A stretch of DNA of 64,000 nt from Euphorbia lathyris. Lineage: Eukaryota; Streptophyta; Magnoliopsida; Malpighiales; Euphorbiaceae. The stretch lies in contig NC_088913.1 in assembly GCF_963576675.1 (NCBI RefSeq), forward strand, positions 82,335,001-82,399,000. Direction: 5' to 3'. The notes under the pieces were generated by a model, which searched no databases, was not told the origin of the DNA, and worked only from the letters and a program-made list of their open reading frames with translations. Every line of letters starts with the position of its first letter. Positions within the stretch are counted from its first letter, which is position 1. The translations under genes were made by a program, and so were the position numbers. Below, piece by piece: positions 10,369-22,746 of the stretch.

Positions 10369-12217
10369 AACCTCCTCGCACTTAAAACTTTACTTGTCCC
10401 CAAGTAAACTAAAAAAAACTAAACCCGCCATCACAAGCAAGCTAGAAAACTTCCCAGTTTGACTAGGTGCTTGACACAATTTCGAGCATCTGTAATTACA
10501 TGCATTCGGAAATACAAAGTAGAGACACGATATCCAAAAGCCGCATTTCAATTACAATAGGTCATAGTTTTAAGTAAAGGGACACATGTTCAATTAAACG
10601 AGCTTGAGGGGATCGCTAAGTAAAACACCTCACCATAGGTAGTTCACTCATTCACACAATTTTTGGTGGCTAAGGTGTTTACTCTCGGCTTATATTCTTG
10701 CTTAGGACTACGTTGATTTTGCACGTTCATCCGAGTTCCTCTACTATGCTATATGACTCCGATGATATCAAAAACAGCCTCTAATTGGGGTTGTAATGTG
10801 GTTAGAGGGTTAAAGGTACAACAATGGTTAAAACGATCTAGCGTTATAAAAACAGAGTTTAAATGGCTTTAGCAAATATGAAGTGACTGAGCTTTTTATT
10901 CATCCCTTATTTTGGATTTCTTTTTGAGACGTTTTTATTTTTAGGAACTGGGGAATGAAGTTCTTCCCTTTTTGTTCGTCTCTTTTCTTTTCTTTTCTCC
11001 CCTTTTTTTCTGTTTTTCCTTTCTCTTTTTTTTTTCTTTTGGGATAGTGATGCTCATTCACTTCTTAGCCTTTTGGCTTGCTACTATAATGCCATAAACA
11101 ACGATAAAACGCTAGAAGAAAACAAAGGCTCAGTTCGAGCTTTGCAAAAACAAAGGTTAAGTAGCGAACCAAATTGTGGTTCGCAAAAACGGGTTAGAAT
11201 GAAAGAAAAATCTATAAACTACAAAAATATCGGCTCAATGGGGCTTCCTAGAGTGGATGAAAAAGAAAAACAAGGTAAAGAAAAGGGTTAATTCTAATGA
11301 GGCTGATTCATCATTTATCATCTCAAATCATTGCATGTAGGTTCAACACAGTATTAGGTGCAAAATCTGTAATCTTCCACAAGTCAAAGCATTCACACAA
11401 AAATGTCAAGAAAAAGAGCTTTTTGATGTTCGCTCTTAGGCTCAAATTCAACTCACAATTCTTTGGGTTTCAATTTTGTGTTTACTAGTTTTCCCCAAAC
11501 TCAAGTTTAATATCACATGCCTTCAATTCTTAAGTTATCTACCTAAGTAATAATTTTAGCATTTCTTCAAAAGTAGGGTCTAAATGCAAACTGTAGCTCA
11601 TGCTTTTACAGATACAAGAGTTGTGTCCTACACCTAAACTAGTTGTCATGCAATTTTAGATTCGGTTTTCAGCCCTCAAAGACAAATAACGAAGTTTAGA
11701 TTCGAAGGAGGTTCACGGTTTTAGGTCCTAAACATGCAAAAACATAAGTAAAGCAGAAATAAAACACCAAAACGCAAACCTAAACTAGACACGACGCAAC
11801 AAAAATTTAAAAATTCGTACAATTTTTGTAAGTTTGTCTACCCCTCCTCCTCACACTTAAAATATGCAATAAGTTCCAACATTGCATCATAGATCATGAA
11901 ATACGAGTGTAAAAAGTTAGGGTGGAGAAGACAACTTACTGGTCGGCCGGGGGGTAAGGCCAAGGCATGTTGTAGCGCTCGCAGTAATCAGCCGCTACGT
12001 ATTCAAGACCTGAAAGCCTTCGGTCCATATTCTGCTCAAAGTTGGTGAACCGTTGGTCCATCTGTTGAACAGTGTTAAAGGTCTGAAGGTTAAGATCCCG
12101 CATTTCTGCCATCATGGTGTTGATGGCTTGGAACTGGGCCTCCGTCCCCGGCGCTTGGTGTTCCCTTTGGTCTCCTGCCGTTGCAGGTTCTTCTTCCTCA
12201 GGTTCTTCATCCCTTCT
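10369..12217 (-). other. E2 3' internal noncoding region
   Basis: It starts next to the LTR with AACCTCCTCGCAC, whose minus strand is the likely polypurine tract. It has no convincing gene. The ORFs at 11073-11488 lack domains and fall in low-complexity sequence. A T/C-rich run lies at about 10975-11040. The segment 10369-11930 is closely matched by 21069-22610 in E3, which marks it as shared 3' sequence of this family. Confidence 0.75.
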
Positions 12218-13129
12218 CTATTGTGGAACTCGTGCTCTCTTTCTTCCTCCTCCGCTGGAGCTTGCTCCTCCAGTTGGGTTCCTGTTTAAAACTTCTTGAA
12301 AAGTAGATTTCCCCAAAAACTTGGAGTTTAGCAGAGTAGGATAAATAGCAATCTCGGGATTATCTAAGTTCTTGAATTGGCTCTCAAGTAGGTTGGTAAC
12401 TAGATGCCCAAGACCTAGGGAACCACGTTTTCTACTTGTTTGGCTTGAGAAGCCTTCAAATATGGCCTTGACAGTGTCCACGGGTTTGTGGTTGGCCACA
12501 CACCATAATATGAGCAATTCCGTCTTTGAGACTTTATTGCTCTCGTTTTTACCCAACAAGTTATGGGCCACAAACTTGTGGACGAGATTGAGAAGTGGGT
12601 CCAGGAGAGCGCCTGGGCTAGCAGTCTGGGAGTTAAAGCTTGATATGCCTGTGAGTTGCTCCCAAGCTATATCTTTTGTTAGAGGCAATTCAAAGTCTGA
12701 GATTGCCTCTGGGTGATTATAAACCCCCATTAAGGCTGCTAGTGTGGTAGCATCAATGCGGTAAGGTTTACCGTTTAGCCTAAAGGAATGCTTCCCATCG
12801 CCCAAGGGTAGCTCCTTTTTCCAAGTTGTCAAGAATTCTATGGTAAAATTGTGATAAACCGGAGTCTGGGTTGTGGCTAGTCTATACCAGCCGTGGAATT
12901 TGAGGATTTCATTGAAATCCTTCTTTAAACCTAGACTCGATAAATAGGTTTGATCGACAATTATATGTGTAGCAAGGTCTTGCTTGGAAAACCTATCATA
13001 TAAAAGACCCTCACGCTCATCAATAAGGCCAAAGGGTGGATCATACTTAGCTTGGAGGCTCTCGTCGAACTCGACCTCCGATTCGGCTTCGTTCTCGACG
13101 ACGATCTTAGCTTTTCCTTTCCGACCCAT
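12218..13129 (-). CDS. E2 accessory ORF, plant retrotransposon (ATHILA-ORF/Transposase_32-like) protein
   Basis: This is an open frame of 303 residues from ATG 13129 (MGRKGKAKIVV). The upstream in-frame extension to 13243 crosses a C-run and is unlikely to be real. An acidic and basic N terminus is followed by a folded segment with FHGWYRLATTQTPVYHNFT, FRLNGKPYRIDATTLAALMG and KTELLILWCVANHKPVD. The C terminus is Ser/Gly-rich and basic (GGGRKRARVPQ), a possible nuclear-localisation tail. The layout resembles the ATHILA ORF-1 and 'putative plant transposon protein' families and the N-terminal half of the SIRE env-position ORFs in this window (GW, then VREFYHNL, then INPTYLANLL). Its function is unknown. 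It is the only complete ORF in E2 and is free of stops, while gag is broken. Confidence 0.6.
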   Translation of the reverse strand: MGRKGKAKIVVENEAESEVEFDESLQAKYDPPFGLIDEREGLLYDRFSKQDLATHIIVDQTYLSSLGLKKDFNEILKFHGWYRLATTQTPVYHNFTIEFLTTWKKELPLGDGKHSFRLNGKPYRIDATTLAALMGVYNHPEAISDFELPLTKDIAWEQLTGISSFNSQTASPGALLDPLLNLVHKFVAHNLLGKNESNKVSKTELLILWCVANHKPVDTVKAIFEGFSSQTSRKRGSLGLGHLVTNLLESQFKNLDNPEIAIYPTLLNSKFLGKSTFQEVLNRNPTGGASSSGGGRKRARVPQ

Positions 13130-14164
13130 GTTTCCTGAGGAATAGACCAAAAACGGGAGAGTTAGAAAATATTTACAAGCTTCAACATAAACCCCCCCCC
13201 CCCCCAATAAATCATTCATAGGCATAATCATAGCTTTAGGCACTTAGGGACTAAATCATAAGCATTTGGTCCCTAAGTGTTTTACCCGAAATTCACAAAA
13301 TTCATGCAAAATTAGAGATACCCAATGACTAAAACACAAAAAGAATGTAATTCCCAACCTTTTTGACAAGTTTCTAACTATAAATTGAATAGTTGAACTT
13401 TGAGCTAAAATGGAGATTTTGCCCAAATTGAGCAATTTCTCCAAATATTCACAAATTGGGAATAGAAATCACACCCAAACTATAGATTAATCATTACGTT
13501 AACATAAATTGCAAGGAAATCAAGAATTTAGAAGCAAACAAGACATTAATTGGAGAAAAGGAAAAAAAACCAAAACTTAGGTTTTTCTCAAATCTCAAAA
13601 ATTATCACCCTAAGCTAAAATCTAAGCCTATAAACATGTTAGAAATCAAAAATAGGTAAAGATTCATACCTTATATCTTGAATTCGGGTTAGAATGAAGG
13701 ATTTGGTTTTGAAGAAGCAAAAGAGAAGGAGAAGAGACGAATGAAAAGAAAAAAAATTGTGATAAAAAGAAAAGAAAGAAGAGAGAAGGGAAGAAGAAGG
13801 TGGGGAAGGGGATGATGAGTCATCCCCCCCCCCTTTTTTTTTCTTTTCCTTCTTTCATTTATTTTTGGCTCGGAATTTTTAAAATCCCGAACAGCCCTTG
13901 TCGGCTGAGCCGGCTGGCTCGGCCGACCAACCCGGTGAGTTGGGCAGTGCCCATCTCGCCTAGGCTGGGCGAGATTCTCTTTTTTTTTTTATAGAGTGCG
14001 GGGGAACAAAGTTTGACAGTAAAAACAAACGAGATCAAAATTTAATTAACCAAAAATAATAAAAGGAAATAAGAGCAAAAGATAAAAACGAGAAAAGAAA
14101 ATGCAGAATCAAATTGTTCAAACTTTGGATTAAAACCGAGGGGAACCCGATTTCTCCCCCTTAC
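13130..14164. other. E2 spacer between gag and accessory ORF
   Basis: This is AT-rich noncoding DNA with a C-run at about 13193-13206, homopurine stretches at 13690-13800, T-runs at 13838-13850 and 13980-13990, and a GC-rich patch at 13890-13975. The patch has two dyads (TCGGCTGAGCC with GGCTCGGCCGA, and ATCTCGCC with GGGCGAGAT). No gene is seen. In a full Athila element pol would lie here. Confidence 0.7.
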
Positions 14165-15594
14165 TCAATCCTTTCTCAGGATCTTTGGATTCTTCTCCGT
14201 TGTGCTCGGGAGAGAACCCTGTGGCCTTTCCTGCCTGTCCCTATTAATCTGAGCCACCTGATTGCTCAAGTCCTTGCAGAAGGCTTCGTTGTTGGCAAGC
14301 CTAGCTGAGATCTCCTTCAGAAGAGTGATCACTTCGTCAGATTCCTTAGGGTGTTGTATTGGCCCTTGATTTTGCTGTTGGTATGGGGGCATGCCAAGCC
14401 CTTGCTCTCTATGCTCTTGAACAAATCCGTTAGGAGGTCGGAGCACATTTTGATTTGAATTCCCGTAAGAGAGGTTCGGGTGCTGAGGCCTCCTGTAGTT
14501 GCCATTGTTGTTGTAGTTGTTGTAGTTGTTGGGGTTACCGTTGTTGTAATTCTGATTGTATCTTGGTTGCCCCCCAACATAATTTACCATCTCCACCCCA
14601 TCTCCAGCGAAAGGGCTACCTGCTTGGCAATCCTTACCATTGTGGTCACCGCCACAGTGCACACAGGTGGGAGGTCGGCTAAGCGTAGCCAACAGTACAT
14701 CCATCTTCCTACTCAAATCTGCAACAACTGGATTTTGCTCCTGTTCTTCCACAGCAAATACCCGCTGCCTAATGGGGCCGACGAGCTTCTGTTCTTGCTA
14801 CTGCACACTCTTTCTAGCCAGCTCATTGATCATGTCATATGCCTCTGCTGCTGTCTTTCTAAACAAATCTCCACCCGCTGCGGAGTCAATAATGGCTCTG
14901 TTGGTGGGTGTCAGTCCGTGATAGAAGACGCTCACTAATTGATGCTTGGGTATGTCATGGTGAGGGCACATGCGTAGCATTTTCCTGAATCGAGTCCAAG
15001 ATGTGTGGAGCGCCTCATGTTCAGGTTGGTGGAAGGATGTGATCTCACCCCTGAGCATTGCTGTTTTTGAGGGAGGGAAGTAGTAGGACAAGAATTCCTT
15101 CTCCAACCCTGCCCATGTTATGATTGAACCAGGCTCCAGTGTTCTCAGCCATTCCAAAGCTTGCCCCGTCAGAGAGAATGGGAAAAGTTTCAGTCTAGCA
15201 GCATCTTGGGGGACCCGTTGGTCCTTGTAGTGTCTGCGCACATTAGGAAGCGATCCAGATGATCATTCGGGCTTTCATGTGCTTCTCCTCCAAACAATCC
15301 AGTCTGTTGGATCAAGTGAATTATACCAGACTTGATTTCGTATGTGTTTGCCGGAATGTTTGGAGCAGCAATGCCTGACAGATGCTGATGTCGGTGGGGT
15401 GCCAGGATCTCACTCATCAGATGAGTGTCGCTCTCTGGTCCGGTGTTCTCATTGTTCCGTTCATTGTCAGTCATCTTGACGGGCTTGATGATCTCGTCTT
15501 GCTTCAGCTCTCCGATCTGTTTGCTCCTGCGAAGAGTACGTTCAAGTTCAGGGTTAAGAGGGACAACCGGTATTTTCGCTGATCTCGTAGGCAT
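14165..15594 (-). pseudogene. E2 gag
   Basis: The start is ATG 15594 (MPTRSAKIPVVPLN), chosen because it aligns with the E1 gag start (MHTRSRSDSLIPID). The capsid region contains LKLFPFSLTGQALEWLRTL, the retrotransposon gag hallmark, and SVFYHGLTPTNRAIID. A zinc knuckle CVHCGGDHNGKDC lies near 14665-14625, followed by an Asn/Tyr-rich tail. A one-base deletion near 15210 shifts the frame, and an in-frame TAG lies at 14798-14800. The protein would build the particle shell and bind RNA. The frame ends at 14165 with no protease after it. Confidence 0.85.
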
Positions 15595-15950
15595 ACGCTG
15601 AGAAAAGATAAATACAGAAATAAATGAAAGCTGAAGGGGGATCATACAAATCATACAGTTTTGTACAAGTATAAGAATGGTATGGGTAAACATATACAGA
15701 TACGTATAGGTGAAGTTGATAGCTACATGTTCGTACAAACGAATACACACAAGCGTAAGCATAAACAAGGATGGTTATCATAAATGAGTATATATAAATA
15801 AGTGTATATGAGCAAGTATAAATGGTATAGATACGTAAAAAAAAGAATCATGATTATAAACAAGTTTATATGATATTAACAAGGAAAGTATTCACAAAGA
15901 ATGCCTAAACTAACAAGTCGACCTTTGGTTCGATATTGCAGAAGAAATAA

Positions 15951-15969
15951 ATCCCCGGCAACGGCGCCA
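15951..15969 (-). other. E2 primer-binding site (tRNA-Asp type)
   Basis: The minus strand reads TGGCGCCGTTGCCGGGGAT a few bases inside the 5' LTR. This is the priming sequence known from Athila and other gypsy elements, complementary to a tRNA 3' end, probably tRNA-Asp. Confidence 0.85.
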
Positions 15970-15975
15970 AAAACT

Positions 15976-17617
15976 TGATGCGTCCCCACCTGGGTTAGAG
16001 ATGGGAACTCACTAAGGGATAAGTGTACCCCGTCGTTATCAAGTAATAAATTTCTGGGTTTAAGTCCAGGTTATCGTCCACAGGATTTATTTCTGCAAGT
16101 ACCGAATTACTAAGTCTCGGATGTTATCTAGGCTTAAGGGGTTTGAGTTGGTTTTGTTTAATTAATCTACTCCTAGGTTGGATTGCACCAATCCTAACTA
16201 GATTATCTAATTTTGACTAAGTTATCTAATTCTAGCTAAGTTATTCTAAACCTAACTAAATTACTCTACCCCTAATTAAGTTAAACTACTCCTAAGTGAT
16301 CTTTTGTCAATGCAATTATCTAAAGGATCATGGAGGGATACGATGATAATGGAAATAGATTGTTTAAACAATTGAATTAAAACCTAAGTCACTTGTGTTC
16401 GAGGCGATTAACCCGACCTATCCTCCTAAAGTTCCTAGTTCGTGATTCCCTTGTAAGGCCGAAACTAGCTCTAAGGCTCAGTAATTTGGGCTTAATCTTC
16501 TATAGGGTCATCAATCCTATAGGCACTGACTAGGTCAGATTCAGCTCGCAATATGTGCCAACTTGATTTTGGGATTATCGAATGAGTTAAACCAATCAAA
16601 CAAAGCGTAAGACAAAGATTCAAAGCATTAAAACAATTGAAGAAACAAAACTATTATATTAATCAAAGATGGAGAACATTGTCACGGAGTTACAATAAGC
16701 CTAAGATTCATATCATGTATCATAGGATAAACAAGTTATAAAAGAAGAAAAATCCCTTTCAGGGAACCTGTCAACCAATGCAGGCGTCTTCCTAGGACTT
16801 AAGGATGGAGCTCGAGCAATCCTCGGTGAATGGAGCTTCGGAGGCGTCTTCAATGGAGGTTTGAAGGTTTATAGAGGAGGTGGAGAGGATTTCTCGAGGT
16901 GGAAGATAAGAAAATTACAAAAACAAAAGATATCTAATTTACAATTGGAAATTCCTATTTATAGCCGCGTCTCGGGTCTCGTTTTGACCTAATTTCGTGT
17001 CCTTGTTGGTGTAGGAAGATGTGGGGCCGAACGTGGCTTCGTGGGGGCGGAATTGTCTTTTTGACCAATTCCCGCAGGTTTGCTCGCCGAGCAGGAAAGG
17101 CTGCTCGCCGAGCAGGATTGCGACGAGCAGGCGCCTGGTGGCCTGCTCGCCGAGCAGGCGCCTGGCGGCCTGCTTGGCGAGCAGAAATGGCCCGGGGGGC
17201 CCTGCTCGCCGAGCGTTTTCACCCGAAGCGCGCTCGATCCGTGCCGGATGACTTCCAAACCCTTTTTCGTCCGAACTTACACCTGCACACGCATAAAAAC
17301 TCCAGAAAACATTAGTCCAAAAACCAAATTGATCCGTTAATCGCTTATTTTGAGCAAACGCTTCGTTTGGTGTGACTTTTGACGGACCAATTAGCTTCAA
17401 AAGATAACGGAATTCTAATATGCATGTTATTTCGGCCGTATTTGCCTAAATTGATCACAAAACGAGCCTAAACGACGAAAAGTAAATAGAATGTTTCCAA
17501 TTTCTAACTAACTCATACCAAAGCATTTAAATGCGAGAATTGCTCGCTTATTAGCCAAATAAACCTAAAAACCGTCCTAAAACCGTACCCAAAGATAGGG
17601 GTTTTTGACCCCTATCA
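15976..17617 (-). repeat. E2 5' LTR
   Basis: It pairs with 8662-10368. It begins TGATGCGTCC directly after the PBS region and ends CCCCTATCA at 17617, followed by TSD GTGCA. It contains the shorter palindrome array at 17081-17214. Confidence 0.9.
17081..17214. repeat. Palindrome array in the E2 right LTR
   Basis: About five copies of the CTGCTCG-S-CGAGCAG palindrome are present, against eight in the left LTR. The missing units correspond to an internal block between the TTGCGACGAGCAG unit and the CGCCTGGTGGCC spacer. Confidence 0.88.
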
Positions 17618-17622
17618 GTGCA

Positions 17623-18600
17623 CGAAAATGGAGCGGTACTTTGATGGAATGCCGGAATCAACGAACAAGCTCTCAAGATGGAAGAGTTTGGCTATACAAA
17701 GCCTAAAAACAAAATCTAAACTATAAATGGCAAGAATTACAAGATGTAAGGTGTATGGTCTAAGGTCTAAGTGTCTGTATCTTTTTAAATGAGTGCTAGA
17801 CACTCTTATTTATAGATCAAGCTAGGGGCAAGATTGTAATTCCACAAGGTGCAAGCATGGAGGAACATAATTTTGTGCAGAAATCCCATAATACGCCCCG
17901 CGTATGGTGGTGTATGCCCTGCGTGTATGCCCATTCCGTCAGAAATCTCTTGCATGTGGACCAATTCCAGGTCTTGTTGTCTCAAACACGCCCTGCGTAG
18001 AATGGCATGCGCCTTGCGTGTTTGAGACTCTGACTTTTTATTGCTTGATTTGGTCCTTTTACGTCGTGCGTAGCTTGAGGCACGCCCTGCATAAATGAGT
18101 CTTTGAACTTTTTGTATTAAAGAACTCCCTCACACGCCCCGCGTGTAAGGTGGTACGCCCTGCGTATGGATCGTTGACTCAGGGAGACCATGCAGTCTGA
18201 CTTTTCAGGATTAGGCAATTATTTCTGACATGTGTTATACGCCCCGCGTAAGTTGGCGTACGCCTCGCGTATGCTAACTCGATACCACGTGGTGTCTGTA
18301 GATAGGGCAATCATTTCTGACTTTATGTCTCACGCCCCGCGTATGGGATGATGCGCCCCGCGTATGGAGTGGATTTTCACTCCTTGCTCGTACCTGAAAT
18401 ACAAATCTAGAGAGTCGAGTTAGCTTGACGTTTTTATTTCTTAAACTAATCAAAAACAAAGAAAATTAACTAAACGCATGGAATTTATTTTTATTCCGTT
18501 ATTTTATTAAAACACTCTATTTTTGTAATTAAACTTATTTATTTCTTCTAAAATTAACCCATAAATCACGCTAAAAGATAGGGGTAAAATACCCCTATCA
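17623..18600 (-). repeat. E1 3' LTR, second part, with paired ACGCCCCGCGT dyads
   Basis: It continues the E1 LTR after E2 and ends CCCCTATCA at 18600, matching 57041-58011. From 17892 to 18368 there are about six pairs of the imperfect dyad TACGCCCCGCGTA, the two members of each pair 8-12 bp apart. Blocks with TCTGACTTT and GGCAATYATTTCTGAC separate the pairs. The ORF at 18274-18459 reads through this repeat and is not a gene. Confidence 0.88.
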
Positions 18601-18791
18601 AACCTCCTCGAACTTTAAAGTTTTACTTGTCCTCAAGTAAAAGAAATCGAAAGACAAGGGATTGAGATTATTAAGAAACAAACCAACGGTTGGTTTTATC
18701 AAGTGCGTGATTTCAAAGTTAAAGTTTTATACAAAGTTTTCGGCGAGTACCTACGCAAACAATCGAGCGACCAAAACTTGTTTGAAACCTC
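18601..18791 (-). other. E1 polypurine tract and end of 3' noncoding region
   Basis: It begins AACCTCCTCGAAC, the minus strand of which (GAGGAGGTT) is the likely polypurine tract. The sequence parallels the start of the E2 and E3 3' regions. It is cut at 18791 by SIRE-1 and resumes at 37962. Confidence 0.75.
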
Positions 18792-19478
18792 TGTTGGTCC
18801 CTTATAACGTAACAAGTTAGTTCCAAGGGGGGGGATAGGAACTATTTTAAAATTTAAGTACGTTAAGGCTGACTTCTTTTTCTTTGAAAAGGATTACACA
18901 ACGCGCTGAGTCAATAAGACACTAGCTTAGTCAACTGGTGACTAAGTCAGCTTCTTTCGTTGAGTCAGGAGATAGCACTTTGAGTCTATTCCTGAACTCG
19001 GATACTCAATACACACAACTCAGCTTGACCTCTTTACTTGGTCAGTTTTGTTTAAGCAAGCAATATATATATTAAGGAGTTTAAGGTTAGAAAGATATTA
19101 CTCAGCAGATTTATCCAGGTTTGGCCTCCAAGCCTACGTCCTGTCCCCGGAACACGTTCCGAGATTTCGAATTCTCTACTGAGCTCTTTAACGGTAGAGC
19201 ATCAAACCTTTTACAACTTAGAAGCTGAGTATAACAAGAGTACCTTCCTCTATACCTCTACTCACTCCTAATCTCTCGCTGAGTACTATAACCGAGTACT
19301 CATCCTCTCCTTTCTAATCTCTAGAAATGATAAAGATTTGTCCTAAACAACAATTGCTAAGACACCTTAGATGATTGAATAATCACTCTAGACTTTTACA
19401 CGAAAGATATATAATTTGGTGTAAGAATTTGCTTTGCTTTTCTTCACAGAACTTGAGTAGAATTTTGGTCAGCGTAAT
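18792..19478 (-). repeat. SIRE-1 3' LTR, first part
   Basis: It aligns with 35159-35848 with very few differences. It is interrupted after GTAAT (19474-19478) by E3 and resumes at 25699. Confidence 0.9.
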
Positions 19479-21068
19479 TGACGCGGCCTCGCGCGGTTGT
19501 GGAGCGAGGCCGATCTTAGGGATAAGTGTACCCCGTCGTTATCAAGTAATAAATTTATGGTTAAGTCCAGGTTATCGTCCATAGGATTTATTTCTGCAAG
19601 TATCGAGTTACTTGGTTTCAGGTGTTATCTAGGCTTAGGGGGTTTTGAGTTGGTTTTTCTAAGTTAATCTACTCCTAGGTTGAATTATACTATCCCTAAC
19701 TAAGTTATCTGATTCTAACTAAGTTATTCTACACTTAATTAAGTTACTCTACCCCTAATTAAGTTAAACTACTCCTAAGTGATCTTTTACCAATGCAATT
19801 ATCCGAAGGAACATGAAGGGATACGATGATAATGAAAATAGATTGTTTAAACAATTGAATTAAAACCTGAGTCACTTGTGTCCGAGGCGATTAACCCGAC
19901 CTATCCTCCTAAAGTCCCTAGTTCGTGATTCCCTTGTAAGGCCGAAACTAGCTCTAAGGCTCATCAATTTGGGCTTAATCTTCTATAGGGTCGTCAATCC
20001 TATAGGCACTGACTAGGTCAGATTCAGCTCGCAATATGTGCCAACTTGATTTTGGGATTATCGAATGAGTTAAACCAATCAGACAAAGCGTAAGACAAAG
20101 ATTAAAGCATTAAAACAATTGAATGAACAAGAACTATAATATATATCAAAGATGAAAGTATTGTCACGAAGTTACAATGAGCGTAGGATTCATAACATGT
20201 ATCAGAGGCTAGACAGAATATAAAAGAAGAAAAATCCCTTTCAGGGAACCTGTCTACCAATGCAGGCGTCTTCCTAGGACTTAAGGATGGAGCTTGAGCA
20301 ATCCTCGGTGAATGGAGCTTCGGAGGTGTCTTCAATGGAGGTTTGAAGGATATGGAGGAGGTGGAGAGGGTTTCTCAAGATGAAAAGCTAAGAAAATTAT
20401 AAAGATAAAAGATACTAATTTACATTGGAAAAACTCTATTTATAGGCGTGGCTCGGCCCTCTTTTTGACCTATTTTCGTGTCCTTATGCAGGTAGGAAGT
20501 CGTGGGGTCCGTCGTGGCATCGTGGGGGCAGAATTGGTCTTTTTGACCAATTCCCGCAGGTCTGCTCGCCGAGCAGGGCGAGCTGCTCGATGAGCAGGCG
20601 CTGCTCGCGGCGAGCAGCGCCCTGCTCGGCGAGCAGGCATGGCCTACGGAGGCCTGCTCGTCGAGCATTCTTGCCTAGTATGCCCCCGCGTGCTTGCCGA
20701 CTGCCGTCGATGCCTTTTTCGTCCGAACTTATACCTGCGCATGTACAGAAACTCCAGATAACATTAGTCCAAAGGCTAAATTGACCCGCCAATCGCTTAT
20801 TTTGAGCAAACGCTTCGTTTGGTGCGACTTTGGACGGATCAATTAGCTTCAAAAGATAACGGAATTATACTATGCATGCTATTTTGGCCGTAATTGCCTA
20901 AATTGGTCATAAAACGAGCCTAAACAATGAAAAATAAATAAAACGTTTCCAATTCCTAACTAACTCACACAAAAGCATTTAAATACGAGAAATGCTCGCT
21001 TATTAACTAAATAATGCTAAAACCCGTCCTAAAACCGTACCCAAAGATAGGGGTTTTTGACCCCTATC
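19479..21068 (-). repeat. E3 3' LTR with palindrome array at 20562-20666
   Basis: It is 1590 bp. It carries about five CTGCTCG-type palindromes, some degenerate (CTGCTCGATGAGCAG, CTGCTCGCGGCGAGCAG). ORFs at 20420-20852 are by-products of the array. Confidence 0.9.
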
Positions 21069-22746
21069 AAACCTCCTCGCACTTAAAACTTTACTTGTCC
21101 CCAAGTAAACTAAAAAACTAAACCCGCAATCACAAGCAAGCCAGAAAACCTCCCGGTTTGACTAGGTGCTTGACACAATTTCGAGCATCTGTAATTACAT
21201 GCATTCGGAAATACAAAGTAGAGACACGATATCCAAAAACCGCATTTCAATTATCATAGGTCATATGTTTTAAGGAAAAGGACACATGTTCAATTAAACG
21301 AGCTTGAGGGAATCGCTAAGTAAAACACCTCACCATAGGTAGTTCACTCATTTCACACAATTTTGGTGGCTAAAGTGTTTACTCTCGGCTTATGTTCTTG
21401 CTTAGGATTACGTTGATTTTGCACGTTCATCCGAGTTCCTCTACTATGCTATATGACTCCGATGATATCAAAAACAGCCTCGAATTGGGGTTGTAATGTG
21501 GTTAGAGGGTTAAAGGTACAACAAGGGTTAATAGTTCTAGCGCTAGAAAAACAAAGTTCAAATGGCTTTAGCAAATATGAAGTGATTGAGCTTTTTATTC
21601 ATCCATTATTCTCTTTTTGGGATGTTTTCTTGAGACGTTTTGATTTAAAGAACTGGGGGATGAAGTTCTCCCCTTTTAGTTCGTCTCTTTTCTTTTCTGT
21701 TTTTCTCTTCTTCCCTTTTTGGATAGTAATGCTCATTCACTTTTTAGCCTTTTGGCTTGCTACTTTGATGCCATAAACAAAGAAAAAGCGCTAGAAGAAA
21801 ACAAAGGCTCAATTTGAGCTTTGCAAAAACTTTGGGTTAGGTAACAAACTAAGTGATAGTTTGCAAAAATAAGGGTTAGAACGAAAGAAAAATTCTACAA
21901 ACTACAAAAATACAGGCTCAAAGGGGCTTCCTAGAGTGGTTGAAAAAGAGAAAATAAGGTAAAGAAAAGGGTTAATTCTAATGAGGCTGATTCATCGTTT
22001 ATCATCTCAAATCATTGCATGTAGGTTCAACACAGTATTAGGTGCAAAATCTGTAATCTTTCCACAAGTCAAAGCATTCACACAAAAATGTCAAGAAAAA
22101 GAGCTTTTTGATGTTCGCTCTTAGGCTCAAATTCAACTCACAATTCTTTGGGTTTCAATTTTGTGTTTACTAGTTCTCCCCAAACTCAAGTTTAATATCA
22201 CATGCCTTCAATTCTTAAGTTATCTACCTAAGTAATGATTTTAGCATTTCTTCAAAAGTAGGGTCTAAATGCAAACTTTAGCTCATGCTTTTACAGATAT
22301 AAGGATTGTGTCCTACACCTAAACTAGTTGTCATGCAATCTTAGATTCGGTTCTCAGCCCTTAAGGACAAATAACGAAGTTTAGATTCGAAGGAGGTTCA
22401 CGGTTTTAGGTCCTAAACATGCAAAAACATAAATAAAACCTGAAAACGCTAAACTAAACTAGACACGACGCCACAAAAATTTAAAAATTATACAAATTTT
22501 GTAAGTTTATCTACCCCTCCTCCTCACACTTAAAATATGCAATAAGTTCCAACATTGCATCTAAAACCATCAAGCGCATGTGCAAAAAGTTAGGGTGGAG
22601 AAGACAACTTACTAACCAAAGTTAAAAACAGAAATCTATAATTGAATTAAAAAGAAAAACAAACCTAGAAAAAGTTTAATCCAAACTTGGGTTGCCTCCC
22701 AAGAAGCGCTACGTTATAGTCGGTGAGCTCGACATAGAATTCCCGC
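21069..22746 (-). other. E3 3' internal noncoding region
   Basis: It begins AACCTCCTCGCAC (polypurine tract on the minus strand) and matches E2 10369-11930. The 107-residue plus ORF at 21453-21776 lies in conserved noncoding family sequence and has no known domain. Near 22684-22735 is a block (TTGGGTTGCCTCCCAAG, then AAGCGCTACG) that marks the end of the former coding region. Confidence 0.75.

Larger units (their letters stand above)
8662..17617 (-). mobile_element. E2: Athila-like non-autonomous element with gag and an accessory ORF
   Basis: LTRs at 8662-10368 and 15976-17617 both begin TGATGCGTCCCC and end GACCCCTATCA (plus strand). The TSD is GTGCA at 8657-8661 and 17618-17622. The minus-strand interior holds a PBS, gag (15594-14165), a spacer, one accessory ORF (13129-12218) and about 1.8 kb of noncoding DNA ending in a purine-rich tract. 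No protease, RT, RNase H or integrase motifs were found in the 5.6-kb interior, so E2 would need enzymes from a full-length relative. LTR divergence outside the palindrome array is roughly 1 percent by eye. Confidence 0.9.
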
